DNA from: Elusimicrobia bacterium HGW-Elusimicrobia-2
GTDB lineage: Bacteria; CG03
Length of the DNA stretch: 20,975 nucleotides
Assembly: GCA_002841685.1 (NCBI GenBank)
Contig: PHAM01000032.1
Span: forward strand, 1 to 20,975
Direction of reading: 5' to 3'
The notes under the pieces: generated by a model
Told to the model about the DNA's origin: nothing
Database searches by the model: none
The model's input: the letters and a program-made list of their open reading frames with translations, nothing else
Shown: in pieces, positions 1 through 6,528 of the stretch
How positions within the stretch are numbered: position 1 is the first letter of the stretch
Layout of the letters: each line of letters starts with the position of its first letter
Program-made: the position numbers and the translations under genes

Positions 1-62
1 ATTCTGAGGAGCGTTAGCGACGAAGAATCTAAGATTTCTCGCTTCGCTCGAAATGACAGAAT
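1..62. repeat. Palindromic dispersed-type repeat
   Basis: The first 62 bases form an imperfect inverted repeat centred near position 31 (ATCTAAGAT), with arms built from GCGACGAAGAATCT and its counterpart AGATTTCTCGCTTCGCTCG. From memory, very similar elements, whose minus strand reads as an FERSE-type peptide, are scattered through many metagenome-derived bacterial genomes. Only one copy lies in this window, so repetitiveness is inferred. The left end may be cut by the window edge. Confidence 0.6.
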
Positions 63-157
63 GTATGCCGTTCAATCGGAGTATGAATAATGGGGGTTAA
101 AATAGTGTTCCGTATTTGCGAATAAACAAAGTCCATATTTTGTAGGAGGTGTTTTCC

Positions 158-184
158 AACCCCGACAAAAAATAGGGGTTTTCT
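158..184 (+). terminator. Possible hairpin terminator
   Basis: AACCCC (158-163) and GGGGTT (175-180) can form a 6-bp stem with an 11-base loop, and the right arm runs into TTTTCT. It could end transcription entering from the left. The stem is short and the T-tract is poor, so this is tentative. An AGGAGG at 144-149 has no start codon at a usable distance. Confidence 0.25.
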
Positions 185-207
185 AATACGCTACGGCGCA
201 TACGGTA

Positions 208-237
208 TTGACGCCTTGATGAATATTGTGCTAATAT
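208..237 (+). promoter_or_regulatory. Promoter of the DUF4143 ATPase gene
   Basis: TTGACG (208-213) is followed after 18 bases by TAATAT (232-237), a good sigma-70-type pair. Predicted transcription start is near 243-245, giving a leader of about 28 bases that carries GGGAG (261-265) seven bases before the ATG at 273. The inverted repeat at 214-246 covers the spacer and -10 box, so a repressor bound there would block RNA polymerase (inference). Confidence 0.6.
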
Positions 238-260
238 CCATCAAGGGTTTGATGAATATT
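214..260. repeat. Three operator-like half-sites over promoter and leader
   Basis: The 12-mer TTGATGAATATT occurs at 216-227 and again at 249-260, exactly 33 bases apart. Between them lies an inverted copy with one mismatch (233-244), so 214-246 is a 14-bp inverted repeat with a 5-base spacer. The first two half-sites sit on the promoter spacer and -10 box; the third sits just before the ribosome binding site. This arrangement suits an operator for a dimeric regulator, or an RNA hairpin masking translation. No regulator gene is identifiable beside it. Confidence 0.55.
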
Positions 261-272
261 GGGAGCATATAG

Positions 273-1628
273 ATGAGCAGATATATTCCAAGGCAAATTG
301 AGGATACTTGTTTAAGACGAATAAAATCAGGTCTTATAACCGCTATCCTCGGGGCAAGGCAGGTCGGAAAAACGACACTGCTTATAAAGCTCGGTGAAAT
401 TGCCGCCGCACGGGGAATTGTTTCAAAAGAAAGAATTTTTTATTATTCCCTTGACGACCCGATGTTGAGAGCGGAAATAAAAAAGGATTTTAGATTTTTG
501 GAAAAAGAACTTGAGAAATCACTCGGTGAGCAGATTTCAAAAATCAAAAAGCCGATTCTTCTGATAATTGATGAAGCGCAAAAATCACCTGATATTTTTG
601 AGTGGATAAAAATCATTTATGATTGTCACCGGAAAAATATAAAGATTCTTATTTCCGGCTCGTCTTCGCTTGGAATAAGAAAAAAGTCAGCGGAAAGTCT
701 GGCCGGAAGAATAACATTTTTGAAATTGTTCCCGTTTACTTTAAGGGAAATTATTACTGAATCGACAGGAATAAATCTGCCTCCGCCTTTATGGAGAGAA
801 TTTCCCAGGAAAAAAATTAAAAATTATTTTCTTTCCAGGCAGGCGCTTCTTTACAGACAGAAAATTCTTTTAAACAAACTCCTTGAAAGAATACTCATTG
901 AGGGCACTCTACCGGCTGTTTATACATCAAAATTGTGTGATGAAAAGCAATTGCGGCTTTCAAGTATAGTCAGCACGTATCTTGAAAAAGATATTCGCGC
1001 TCTTGGGGAAGTGGGAAGTTTTGATGACTATTCCAATTTGCTGAAAACTCTTTCTTTTGAAATCGGTTCGATGCTGAATTTGAATCATCTTTCTTCAGAA
1101 TTGGGCATTGCTTATAATACGGTAAAAAAATATGTTTCCATATTGAAAGAAACTTTTATTTTAAATCCTCTTTCGCCGCTGTTTGCATGCGCAAGGAAAA
1201 AAGTTGTTAAGAGCAGCAAAATGTATTTTTTTGATGTCGGTATCGCAAATTTTCTTTCAAAGAGAACCGCAAAAGAACACATCAAAGATGCGGCGGGCGG
1301 CTTTCTGTTTGAGAATGTTTTGATAAAATCTTATGAATCGGAAAACGCAAACCGTTCAATGCCGGGGGATATGCGTTTCTGGCGGGATTATGAAGGGCAC
1401 GAAATAGATCTTGTTATTAACGACGGGGATGGGGCGAACATTCCTGTTGAGATTTGCAGAAATAAAATTTTTCCGCGGGAAAAACTAAGAAATTATTATT
1501 CGTTTTTCACTTCTGCTCCCGGCGGGAAAAAATCCCCGTTCGGGATTTTCATATATCAGGGAGATGTCGGGATGGAGAAAATAGATAAAAGACCGGTTTA
1601 TCTTATCCCATGGTGGCTCTGGTGGTAA
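273..1628 (+). CDS. DUF4143-family P-loop ATPase
   Basis: This 451-residue protein belongs to the large AAA-type ATPase group that carries a C-terminal DUF4143 region. Visible parts are Walker A GARQVGKTT (27-35), Walker B ILLIIDEAQ (95-103), a sensor-like ISGSSSL (127-133), a helix-turn-helix-like stretch (about 273-291) and a C-terminal PD-(D/E)XK-like core with E347, EID (377-379) and VEIC (392-395). In the usual core the last motif is E-x-K; here the lysine position is cysteine, so nuclease activity, if the family has any, is doubtful in this copy. The cellular role of these ATPases is not settled. They are common in accessory DNA and often solitary. The start is supported by GGGAG seven bases upstream and by a promoter further up. 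A terminator lies directly on the stop codon, so the gene is probably transcribed alone. Confidence 0.85.
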   Translation: MSRYIPRQIEDTCLRRIKSGLITAILGARQVGKTTLLIKLGEIAAARGIVSKERIFYYSLDDPMLRAEIKKDFRFLEKELEKSLGEQISKIKKPILLIIDEAQKSPDIFEWIKIIYDCHRKNIKILISGSSSLGIRKKSAESLAGRITFLKLFPFTLREIITESTGINLPPPLWREFPRKKIKNYFLSRQALLYRQKILLNKLLERILIEGTLPAVYTSKLCDEKQLRLSSIVSTYLEKDIRALGEVGSFDDYSNLLKTLSFEIGSMLNLNHLSSELGIAYNTVKKYVSILKETFILNPLSPLFACARKKVVKSSKMYFFDVGIANFLSKRTAKEHIKDAAGGFLFENVLIKSYESENANRSMPGDMRFWRDYEGHEIDLVINDGDGANIPVEICRNKIFPREKLRNYYSFFTSAPGGKKSPFGIFIYQGDVGMEKIDKRPVYLIPWWLWW

Positions 1629-1663
1629 AAAGTAATAGAGACGACTATTGCTTTTTCTTTTTT
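1627..1663 (+). terminator. Rho-independent terminator
   Basis: AAAAAGTAATAG (1627-1638) pairs with CTATTGCTTTTT (1645-1656), 12 bp with one G-U pair and a 6-base loop, followed by CTTTTTT. It begins at the stop codon of the ATPase gene. It overlaps the lysine-rich end of the possible minus-strand mini-gene at 1645-1786, so one of the two readings may be secondary. Confidence 0.65.
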
Positions 1664-1786
1664 CTTGCCTGAATAATCGCTTTACAAACCTCAAAAACAA
1701 ATTCTTGCGTGGACAGACTTTCGTCCTGAATAAGATAGAAGTTTGTTTGCTTTTACATCAGGTTTTGATTTTTTCGCAATAGTCAT
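1645..1786 (-). pseudogene. Possible small gene broken by one extra base
   Basis: Read on the minus strand from ATG at 1786, the frame gives MTIAKKSKPDVK and soon leaves sensible sequence. Dropping one A from the four-A run (T run at 1751-1754 on the plus strand) joins it to a second frame that reads QTNFYLIQDESLSTQEFVF and ends ARKKKKQ-stop at 1645. The repaired product would be 46 residues. Its composition looks like a real small basic protein, of the size of an antitoxin or DNA-binding partner, but I recognise no family. There is no clear ribosome binding site. The disruption may be a true mutation or a homopolymer sequencing error. A chance match of two open frames cannot be excluded. Confidence 0.35.
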
Positions 1787-1824
1787 TTTGCTGAATAAAT
1801 CCGACAAACTGATTTGAAAGACGA

Positions 1825-4206
1825 GTGAAAAAGATTTTTATTGTTTTGAGTATTTTTTTTATTTTTACTCAGGTTTACGCGGGGGATGAAGGAACAGCGG
1901 GCGCCGTAATACTTTCGCAGAACCCGGGGGCAAGAGCTTCGGGGATGGGGGGGGCATACGCCGCCGCACAGAATGATGTTTCCTGTATTTATTATAATCC
2001 CGCGGGTCTGGCGACTCTGAGAGGAGGTCAGTCAACTTTTGCGTATCAAACGGGCATAGCCGATGACAGTTTCGGTGTCGTTAATTTTGGTTTTCCAAAC
2101 GCCAAAGGCGCCTTTGCCGGAAGTTTTATTTATTATAACGCAGGCAATATTGAGTTGATTGATATTTCAGGCAATTCTAAAACGGTCAAAGCGCAGCAGG
2201 ATTATCTCGCCTCTCTTTCTTACGGGCGGAAGCTTTTCGGAGATTTTTCAGTCGGGTTAAGCGGAAAAGTTCTTCAGTCAACGCTGGTTGAGGATTTTTC
2301 AGCCACGGCTTTTTGCGCTGATTTCGGCGGTTTATACAGCCGGAATAATTTTTCGCTCGGCGCAGCCGCCCAAAACATCGGAAGCGGATTGAAATATGAT
2401 GGTGAAACGGACCCTCTGCCGCAGAATATCAGAGCGGGCGTTTCTTACAGGGCAAATAATTTAATTATGGGTTTGGACATTGTGAAACCTAATGACGGAG
2501 ATATGAAGAAAAATCTCGGGATGGAATTTCTGCTTGGAAAATCATTTGCTTTGCGAGCGGGTTATAAATCCGGTTATGATCTAAGTTCTCTGACTTTCGG
2601 TTTCGGGATTAAGTTGAAAAAAATTAACATTGATTACGCAATGGCGCCGATGGATGAAATGGATACGGTTCAGAGAGTTTCTCTGGTTGCGCATTTCGGA
2701 GAAGAAAGGAAGGAAGAGGCGAAGAAACCGAAACCCCATAAAGAAAAAATTGTGTCGGCAAAGGCGGAGGAAAAGCCGGTTTCCAAACAGACAATTGCTG
2801 TGGGTAACTTTGTAAATATCAGCAAGGACGAAAAGTCGGAATGGTTGAGAGTGGGAATCCCTGATATGGCTTGCACAACGCTTTCGCAAATTGGAGGGAT
2901 CAAAATCGTTGACAGAGCGCGGCTTCAGGATGTGATAGAAGAGCAAAAACTCGGAATGCTCGGAATAATTTCAGAGGAGTCAGCGCCGGAGGTGGGAAAA
3001 CTGCTGGGCGCTACGGCAATAATCATCGGAAGTTATCGCCTTTCGGGGAATGATTTGCTTATTAACGCTCGACTCCTGAAAACGGAAACAGCGGAAATTC
3101 TACGGGCTGAAACAGGGAAAGGAAAGGTTAGCAAAATTGACGAAATTGTCCAGGAAATTGTGTTAAAAATGGCGGGCGTCATAGGTCAGAAAGTTACTGC
3201 GCGGGAGAGAAAACAAATACAAAATTCTGCGAAAATGATGCTAAATAATTTAGAGGAAATAAGCAGGGGCGAAGTTCTTTGTCAGGCGGGGGATATTACC
3301 GAAGCAAGGAAATATTATAAACAAGCCCTCAAGAAAAATCCCGATGCTGAAACTCTTCAAAAGCTCAAAGACATTGACCTGAAAATGGGCGCTGTCGCAG
3401 TGCTGAAATTTAGCAATAACTCCGGCGCTGAATATAATTATTTTAGTGACAGCATTCTTGAAACACTGACGGATTCTTTAACAAAAGAAACGGGGCTTTG
3501 CTTTGTTGAAAGGGCGAATCTTGAAAAAGCGATTGAGGAGCAGAAATTGGGCATGACCGGAATTGTGGATGCAAAAACAGCTCCCAAAGTGGGTAAAATC
3601 GCGGGGGCGAAATATCTTTTAACGGGAAGTTATAAAGTGACGGGCAAGACATTGAAAATATTTTCTCAGGTGATTAACAGCAGCAATGGCGCTGCCCTGT
3701 TAAAAGTTACAGAAGAGGGCGATGTCGGAAAATCAAAAAAAGTTGTTGAAAAAATGGCAGGGGAAATTGCCTCTGGTCTACTGGATGCAAAGCAAAAAGA
3801 AAAGGATGAACAGGCAATACAAGAGACAAGGAAAAGTTTGGCATCCGGCAAGCCGGAGAAAATTCAGTTGAATATCAGTGAATCGGTAATCAGTTTTGGA
3901 CTCGGTTCTGCTGAAATTACCGAAAGCAGTTATGATGGTTTTAAGACGATTGTGACTTTATTAAAGGAGTTTTCCGATTACAGGGTCGTAATTGCAGGAC
4001 ACACGGATAGTATCGGAGATGCAGAATATAATCAAAAACTTTCGGAGAACAGGGCTGCCAGTGTAATGGAGTATTTGATTAAGCAGAAAATTCCCCGAAG
4101 GAGATTGAGCAGTTTAGGATACGGAGAAAGCAAACCGCTTGACACCAATGACACAGATGAAGGCCGAAGGAAAAACCGCCGCGTTGAATTTCTTTTATTG
4201 AGATAA
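1825..4206 (+). CDS. PorV-type barrel / CsgG-like x2 / OmpA fusion protein
   Basis: This 793-residue protein starts with GTG at 1825, weakly supported by GAAAG upstream and strongly by an immediate signal peptide (residues 1-19, cut probably after VYA). Residues 20-292 resemble the PorV/PorQ (UPF0164) outer-membrane barrel family, with the typical opening NPGARASGMGGAY and YYNPAGLA. A charged linker (293-320) follows. Two CsgG/curli-transport-like domains come next (about 323-455 and 521-652), both containing EEQKLGM and a following G-A-x-x-x-x-x-GSY segment. They clearly arose by internal duplication and are separated by one TPR-like helix pair (481-510). Residues 680-793 are an OmpA C-terminal domain with HTDSIGD (726-732), LSENRA (739-744) and a closing RRKNRRVEF; D728 and R743 match its peptidoglycan-binding residues. 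The protein should sit in the outer membrane, anchored to the cell wall, with the CsgG-like parts in the periplasm. The exact role is unknown. No operon partner is visible. Confidence 0.8.
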   Translation: MKKIFIVLSIFFIFTQVYAGDEGTAGAVILSQNPGARASGMGGAYAAAQNDVSCIYYNPAGLATLRGGQSTFAYQTGIADDSFGVVNFGFPNAKGAFAGSFIYYNAGNIELIDISGNSKTVKAQQDYLASLSYGRKLFGDFSVGLSGKVLQSTLVEDFSATAFCADFGGLYSRNNFSLGAAAQNIGSGLKYDGETDPLPQNIRAGVSYRANNLIMGLDIVKPNDGDMKKNLGMEFLLGKSFALRAGYKSGYDLSSLTFGFGIKLKKINIDYAMAPMDEMDTVQRVSLVAHFGEERKEEAKKPKPHKEKIVSAKAEEKPVSKQTIAVGNFVNISKDEKSEWLRVGIPDMACTTLSQIGGIKIVDRARLQDVIEEQKLGMLGIISEESAPEVGKLLGATAIIIGSYRLSGNDLLINARLLKTETAEILRAETGKGKVSKIDEIVQEIVLKMAGVIGQKVTARERKQIQNSAKMMLNNLEEISRGEVLCQAGDITEARKYYKQALKKNPDAETLQKLKDIDLKMGAVAVLKFSNNSGAEYNYFSDSILETLTDSLTKETGLCFVERANLEKAIEEQKLGMTGIVDAKTAPKVGKIAGAKYLLTGSYKVTGKTLKIFSQVINSSNGAALLKVTEEGDVGKSKKVVEKMAGEIASGLLDAKQKEKDEQAIQETRKSLASGKPEKIQLNISESVISFGLGSAEITESSYDGFKTIVTLLKEFSDYRVVIAGHTDSIGDAEYNQKLSENRAASVMEYLIKQKIPRRRLSSLGYGESKPLDTNDTDEGRRKNRRVEFLLLR

Positions 4207-4217
4207 AACTTGCAGGA

Positions 4218-4235
4218 ACACGCCGTCAGGCGTGT
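4218..4235 (+). terminator. Stem-loop after the barrel fusion gene
   Basis: ACACGCC (4218-4224) and GGCGTGT (4229-4235) form a perfect 7-bp GC-rich stem with loop GTCA, 12 bases after the stop codon. It is followed by CATTTAT, not a real T-tract. It also lies beyond the end of the minus-strand mini-gene at 4279-4422 and could serve both strands as a weak terminator. Confidence 0.4.
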
Positions 4236-4278
4236 CATTTATATGGGGGAGAGGGATTGCAACGGGTATTTTGCGGCG

Positions 4279-4422
4279 TTATTTTATTATGATTTGTTTA
4301 ACTTTGCCGTCTTCCCATATTGCGAGGGGGGTTCCATCTTTTTTGTGTTGAGCAACGACTTTTCTGACAGCTTTTTTCATGGCAAGCATGGCTTTTTCAT
4401 TTAAGGTTAACCGTTTTTTCAT
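4279..4422 (-). CDS. 47-residue small basic protein, antitoxin-like
   Basis: This short minus-strand gene encodes 47 residues, opening MKKRLTLNEKAMLAMKKA and closing with a TPLAIWEDGKVKQIIIK tail. The ATG at 4422 has GGGAG seven bases upstream, an excellent ribosome binding site, and a TATAAT lies further upstream at 4472-4477 (no convincing -35). The pattern of a helical N-terminus followed by a PLxIWxDGKV strand recalls small conserved bacterial proteins of about 50-70 residues that I have seen near toxin-antitoxin genes; this is memory, not a search. No toxin gene lies beside it. Neighbours are the barrel fusion gene (convergent) and yccF (divergent). Confidence 0.7.
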   Translation of the reverse strand: MKKRLTLNEKAMLAMKKAVRKVVAQHKKDGTPLAIWEDGKVKQIIIK

Positions 4423-4548
4423 AATTTGACTCCCGCTATTACATAGACATTTCTATTTTTCATTGCACGCCATTATAGCTAATTTGATTGAAAACTTCTA
4501 CGTTAGAAATTGAAATATGAGCATGGATATGGAGTTTTTTTCATGTTA

Positions 4549-4577
4549 TTGACATTCTGTAGAAAAATTACTAAAAA
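4549..4577 (+). promoter_or_regulatory. Putative yccF promoter
   Basis: A perfect TTGACA (4549-4554) is followed after 17 bases by TAAAAA (4572-4577), which matches four of six -10 positions. It lies about 37 bases before the yccF start and would give a leader of about 30 bases. The -35 is strong and the -10 weak. Confidence 0.45.
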
Positions 4578-4614
4578 TACACACATTGTTGAATGTCGGC
4601 AGAAAGGAGACAAT

Positions 4615-4986
4615 ATGAATTTACTCGGGAATATTCTTTGGATTATTCTGGGCGGAGGTATTATCCTTTTCTTGGAGTATATTATTGCTGGCCTCATGCT
4701 CTGTGCCACAATCATTGGCATTCCTTTTGGTATTCAGTGCATCAAACTCTCACTCTTGGCTCTTCTGCCATTTGGAAAGGAAATTAGACAGACGGAGAAA
4801 GCTACTGGATGCCTATCAACTGTGATGAACCTTATTTGGATACTCATTGGAGGAATATGGATTGCATTGACTCATCTGATTTTTGCCGTCATCTGTGCAA
4901 TTACGATTATTGGGATTCCATTCGCCAAGCAACACATGAAGTTAGCAACATTGTCGCTGGTGCCTTTCGGAAAGGAAGTGGTATAA
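4615..4986 (+). CDS. yccF: YccF (DUF307) inner membrane protein
   Basis: This 123-residue protein has the YccF architecture: two tandem hydrophobic repeats, each with TIIGIPF (32-38 and 97-103) followed by a PFGKE motif (52-56 and 117-121). The opening MNLLGNILWIILGG is typical of the family. Four hydrophobic segments predict an inner membrane protein. The ATG at 4615 is preferred over in-frame starts up to 4510 because AGGAG (4605-4609) stands just before it and the family normally begins here. Function is unknown; no partner or operon is visible. The gene is AT-rich like the rest of the first 5 kb. Confidence 0.88.
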   Translation: MNLLGNILWIILGGGIILFLEYIIAGLMLCATIIGIPFGIQCIKLSLLALLPFGKEIRQTEKATGCLSTVMNLIWILIGGIWIALTHLIFAVICAITIIGIPFAKQHMKLATLSLVPFGKEVV

Positions 4987-5013
4987 ATATTTAACCAATT
5001 CACTGGTGTTGGC

Positions 5014-5071
5014 GGGAAACCGTCGTTCTGACGGAAAAAACTGAACGGTGAGAATGGGCGGTTTCCCATTC
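5014..5071. repeat. Overlapping, mutually exclusive hairpins
   Basis: GGGAAACCG (5014-5022) can pair with CGGTTTCCC (5059-5067). The same right arm can instead pair locally, GAATGGG (5052-5058) with CCCATTC (5065-5071), while CCGTC (5020-5024) pairs with GACGG (5030-5034). The alternatives exclude each other. The block lies between yccF and the tRNA and could act as a terminator or processing signal. No T-tract follows, so the role is open. Confidence 0.4.
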
Positions 5072-5152
5072 AAAAAGCTGTTCATTTCAAAATACTTTAA
5101 AAAACAAAATAAGTAAGCTCCATGGTTTTTTTTATGAAAATTTTAAGGTTTT

Positions 5153-5161
5153 TGCTACAAT
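5153..5161 (+). promoter_or_regulatory. Extended -10 promoter of tRNA-Leu
   Basis: TGC followed by TACAAT (5156-5161) is an extended -10 box ending nine bases before the first base of the tRNA. No good -35 hexamer is found 17-18 bases upstream, which an extended -10 can tolerate. Confidence 0.55.
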
Positions 5162-5170
5162 CACAATCGA

Positions 5171-5254
5171 GCCGGAGTGATGGAACTGGTAGACATGCGG
5201 GTCTCAAAAACCCGTGAGGGCGACTTCGTGTGGGTTCGAGTCCCACCTCCGGCA
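5171..5254 (+). tRNA. tRNA-Leu (CAA anticodon)
   Basis: The 84-base gene folds as a type II tRNA. The acceptor stem is GCCGGAG (5171-5177) with CTCCGGC (5247-5253) and A as discriminator base. The anticodon stem CGGGT/ACCCG encloses the loop CTCAAAA, giving anticodon CAA (reads UUG). The variable region has a GAGG/CTTC stem, and the T arm is GTGGG-TTCGAGT-CCCAC. The long variable arm and A73 are both typical of leucine tRNA. The 3' CCA is not encoded, so it must be added enzymatically. Confidence 0.95.
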
Positions 5255-5290
5255 AAATAATTAGGGATTATTGAAAAAAAGGAAAGAAAA

Positions 5291-5563
5291 ATGGCTAATA
5301 CGATAATTATTATTTTCACGCTTATCGCGGCGCTGGGAATTTATTTCAGCCCTCGCGGCTCGGCGGCTTTTCTTCTGCCTGCGGCCGGGGTGTTCGTCAT
5401 ATCCATAAGGACGGAGGCCGTTCCGCTCACACATGCCGCTGTGATCTCGTCGGCGGGCCTGATATTCCTCGTCCTCGGCAAAATTTTTCAGCGCAGAAAA
5501 AAGCTCATGTCCGCTCTCGGCGTCATAGCCGTATGGGCGCTCACGCTCCTGCGTATATGCTGA
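5291..5563 (+). CDS. Small membrane protein coupled to ABC permease gene
   Basis: This 90-residue protein is mostly hydrophobic, with about four possible membrane segments (roughly 4-19, 26-40, 48-63 and 73-87) broken by short basic loops such as QRRKKL. A purine-rich AAGGAAAG lies before the ATG. Its last seven bases overlap the start of the next permease gene (ATGCTGA), which implies translational coupling. I recognise no family. The coupling suggests an accessory subunit of the transporter or an envelope factor made with it, but this is inference only. Confidence 0.6.
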   Translation: MANTIIIIFTLIAALGIYFSPRGSAAFLLPAAGVFVISIRTEAVPLTHAAVISSAGLIFLVLGKIFQRRKKLMSALGVIAVWALTLLRIC

Positions 5564-6528
5564 AATACATCCTCAGGAGGATCATATCCTACATCCCTCT
5601 TCTGATAGGCATAACGCTGATCTCTTTTCTGATAATGAGGCTCTCCCCGGGCGGGCCGGAACTCATGGCGGGCTTCGGTTCCGCCGACAGCGACCCTGAA
5701 GTCCGCGAGAAAATTGTGCGCGTCTACGGCCTTGACCGGCCTCTGCACGAGCAATACCTGAAATGGCTGGGCAATATCGTGACTCTGGATTTCGGCGTCT
5801 CATTCCAGGACGGAAGGAGCGTCTCAAAAAAGATCATGGAGAGGCTTCCGGCGACGATACTCCTCAATGTCTGCTCTCTCTTTTTCATATTCCTGATAGC
5901 AGTGCCCGCCGGCGTCTACTCGGCGGCGAAGCCCGGCTCTTTTTTTGACAGGGCCGTCACTATTCTCGTCTTCGCCGGTTTCTCTATTCCGGCCTACTGG
6001 CTCGCGCTAATCTTCATGGACTATTTCGGCGTGAGGCTGGGCATCCTTCCTATTTCGGGGATGGTTTCTTCCGGATGGGATTATTTCGGCCCGCTGAGGA
6101 AGGTCGCCGACGTGGCCTGGCATCTCATACTTCCTGTTTTTATTTCAGCTTTTACGGGCCTTGCATCCCTGTCAAGATATGTCCGGGCGGAAATGAAAGA
6201 AGTCCTTTCCATGGATTTTATCACGGCCGCCAGGGCCCGGGGCGTGGGCGAAGGAGATGTCATTTGGAAACACGCCTTCAGAAACGCTCTTCTGCCTCTT
6301 GCAACGCTGACGGGACTCATGCTCCCGTCGATAATAGGGGGAGGGGTCATATTTGAGACGATATTCTCATGGCCGGGCGTGGGGCGTCTCATGTATCAGG
6401 CCGTCATGGCGCGGGACTACCCCCTCATCATGGGAAACGGCGTGATTGTGGCGGCGCTTACTCTCGCCGGAAATTTTATAGCCGATGTTTCCTACGCTTA
6501 CATAGACCCGAGGATACGCTACAAATGA
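5557..6528 (+). CDS. Dpp/Opp-type ABC transporter permease (DppB/OppB-like)
   Basis: The 323-residue product is the first of two inner-membrane permeases of a peptide/nickel-type (Dpp/Opp) ABC importer. It has the family N-terminal helix (MLKYILRRIISYIPLLIG followed by FLIMRLSPGGP) and the periplasmic N-terminal domain, with LDRPLHEQYLKWLG in the usual place. The EAA-type cytoplasmic loop (DFITAARARGV through FRNALLP) contacts the ATPase. Several further membrane helices lead to the ending YIDPRIRYK, which is also typical. I chose the ATG at 5557 over the upstream in-frame ATG at 5533 because the family starts with this helix. It overlaps the small membrane gene by 7 bases and the next permease by 4 (ATGA). 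Substrate cannot be told from sequence. Confidence 0.9.
   Translation: MLKYILRRIISYIPLLIGITLISFLIMRLSPGGPELMAGFGSADSDPEVREKIVRVYGLDRPLHEQYLKWLGNIVTLDFGVSFQDGRSVSKKIMERLPATILLNVCSLFFIFLIAVPAGVYSAAKPGSFFDRAVTILVFAGFSIPAYWLALIFMDYFGVRLGILPISGMVSSGWDYFGPLRKVADVAWHLILPVFISAFTGLASLSRYVRAEMKEVLSMDFITAARARGVGEGDVIWKHAFRNALLPLATLTGLMLPSIIGGGVIFETIFSWPGVGRLMYQAVMARDYPLIMGNGVIVAALTLAGNFIADVSYAYIDPRIRYK

Noticed and set aside
28-140. Minus-strand open frame of about 35 codons ending in an FERSE-type peptide
   Set aside because: Its C-terminal part is a translation of the palindromic repeat at 1-62 and it has no ribosome binding site.
4210-4404. 64-residue plus-strand open frame after the barrel fusion gene
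   Set aside because: It is the antisense shadow of the minus-strand mini-gene at 4279-4422, lacks a ribosome binding site, and its sequence is unlike a protein.
5171-5254. tRNA-Leu as an attachment site of an integrated element
   Set aside because: No integrase gene and no second copy of the tRNA 3' end were seen, and the AT-rich side is 5' of the tRNA, contrary to usual integration.
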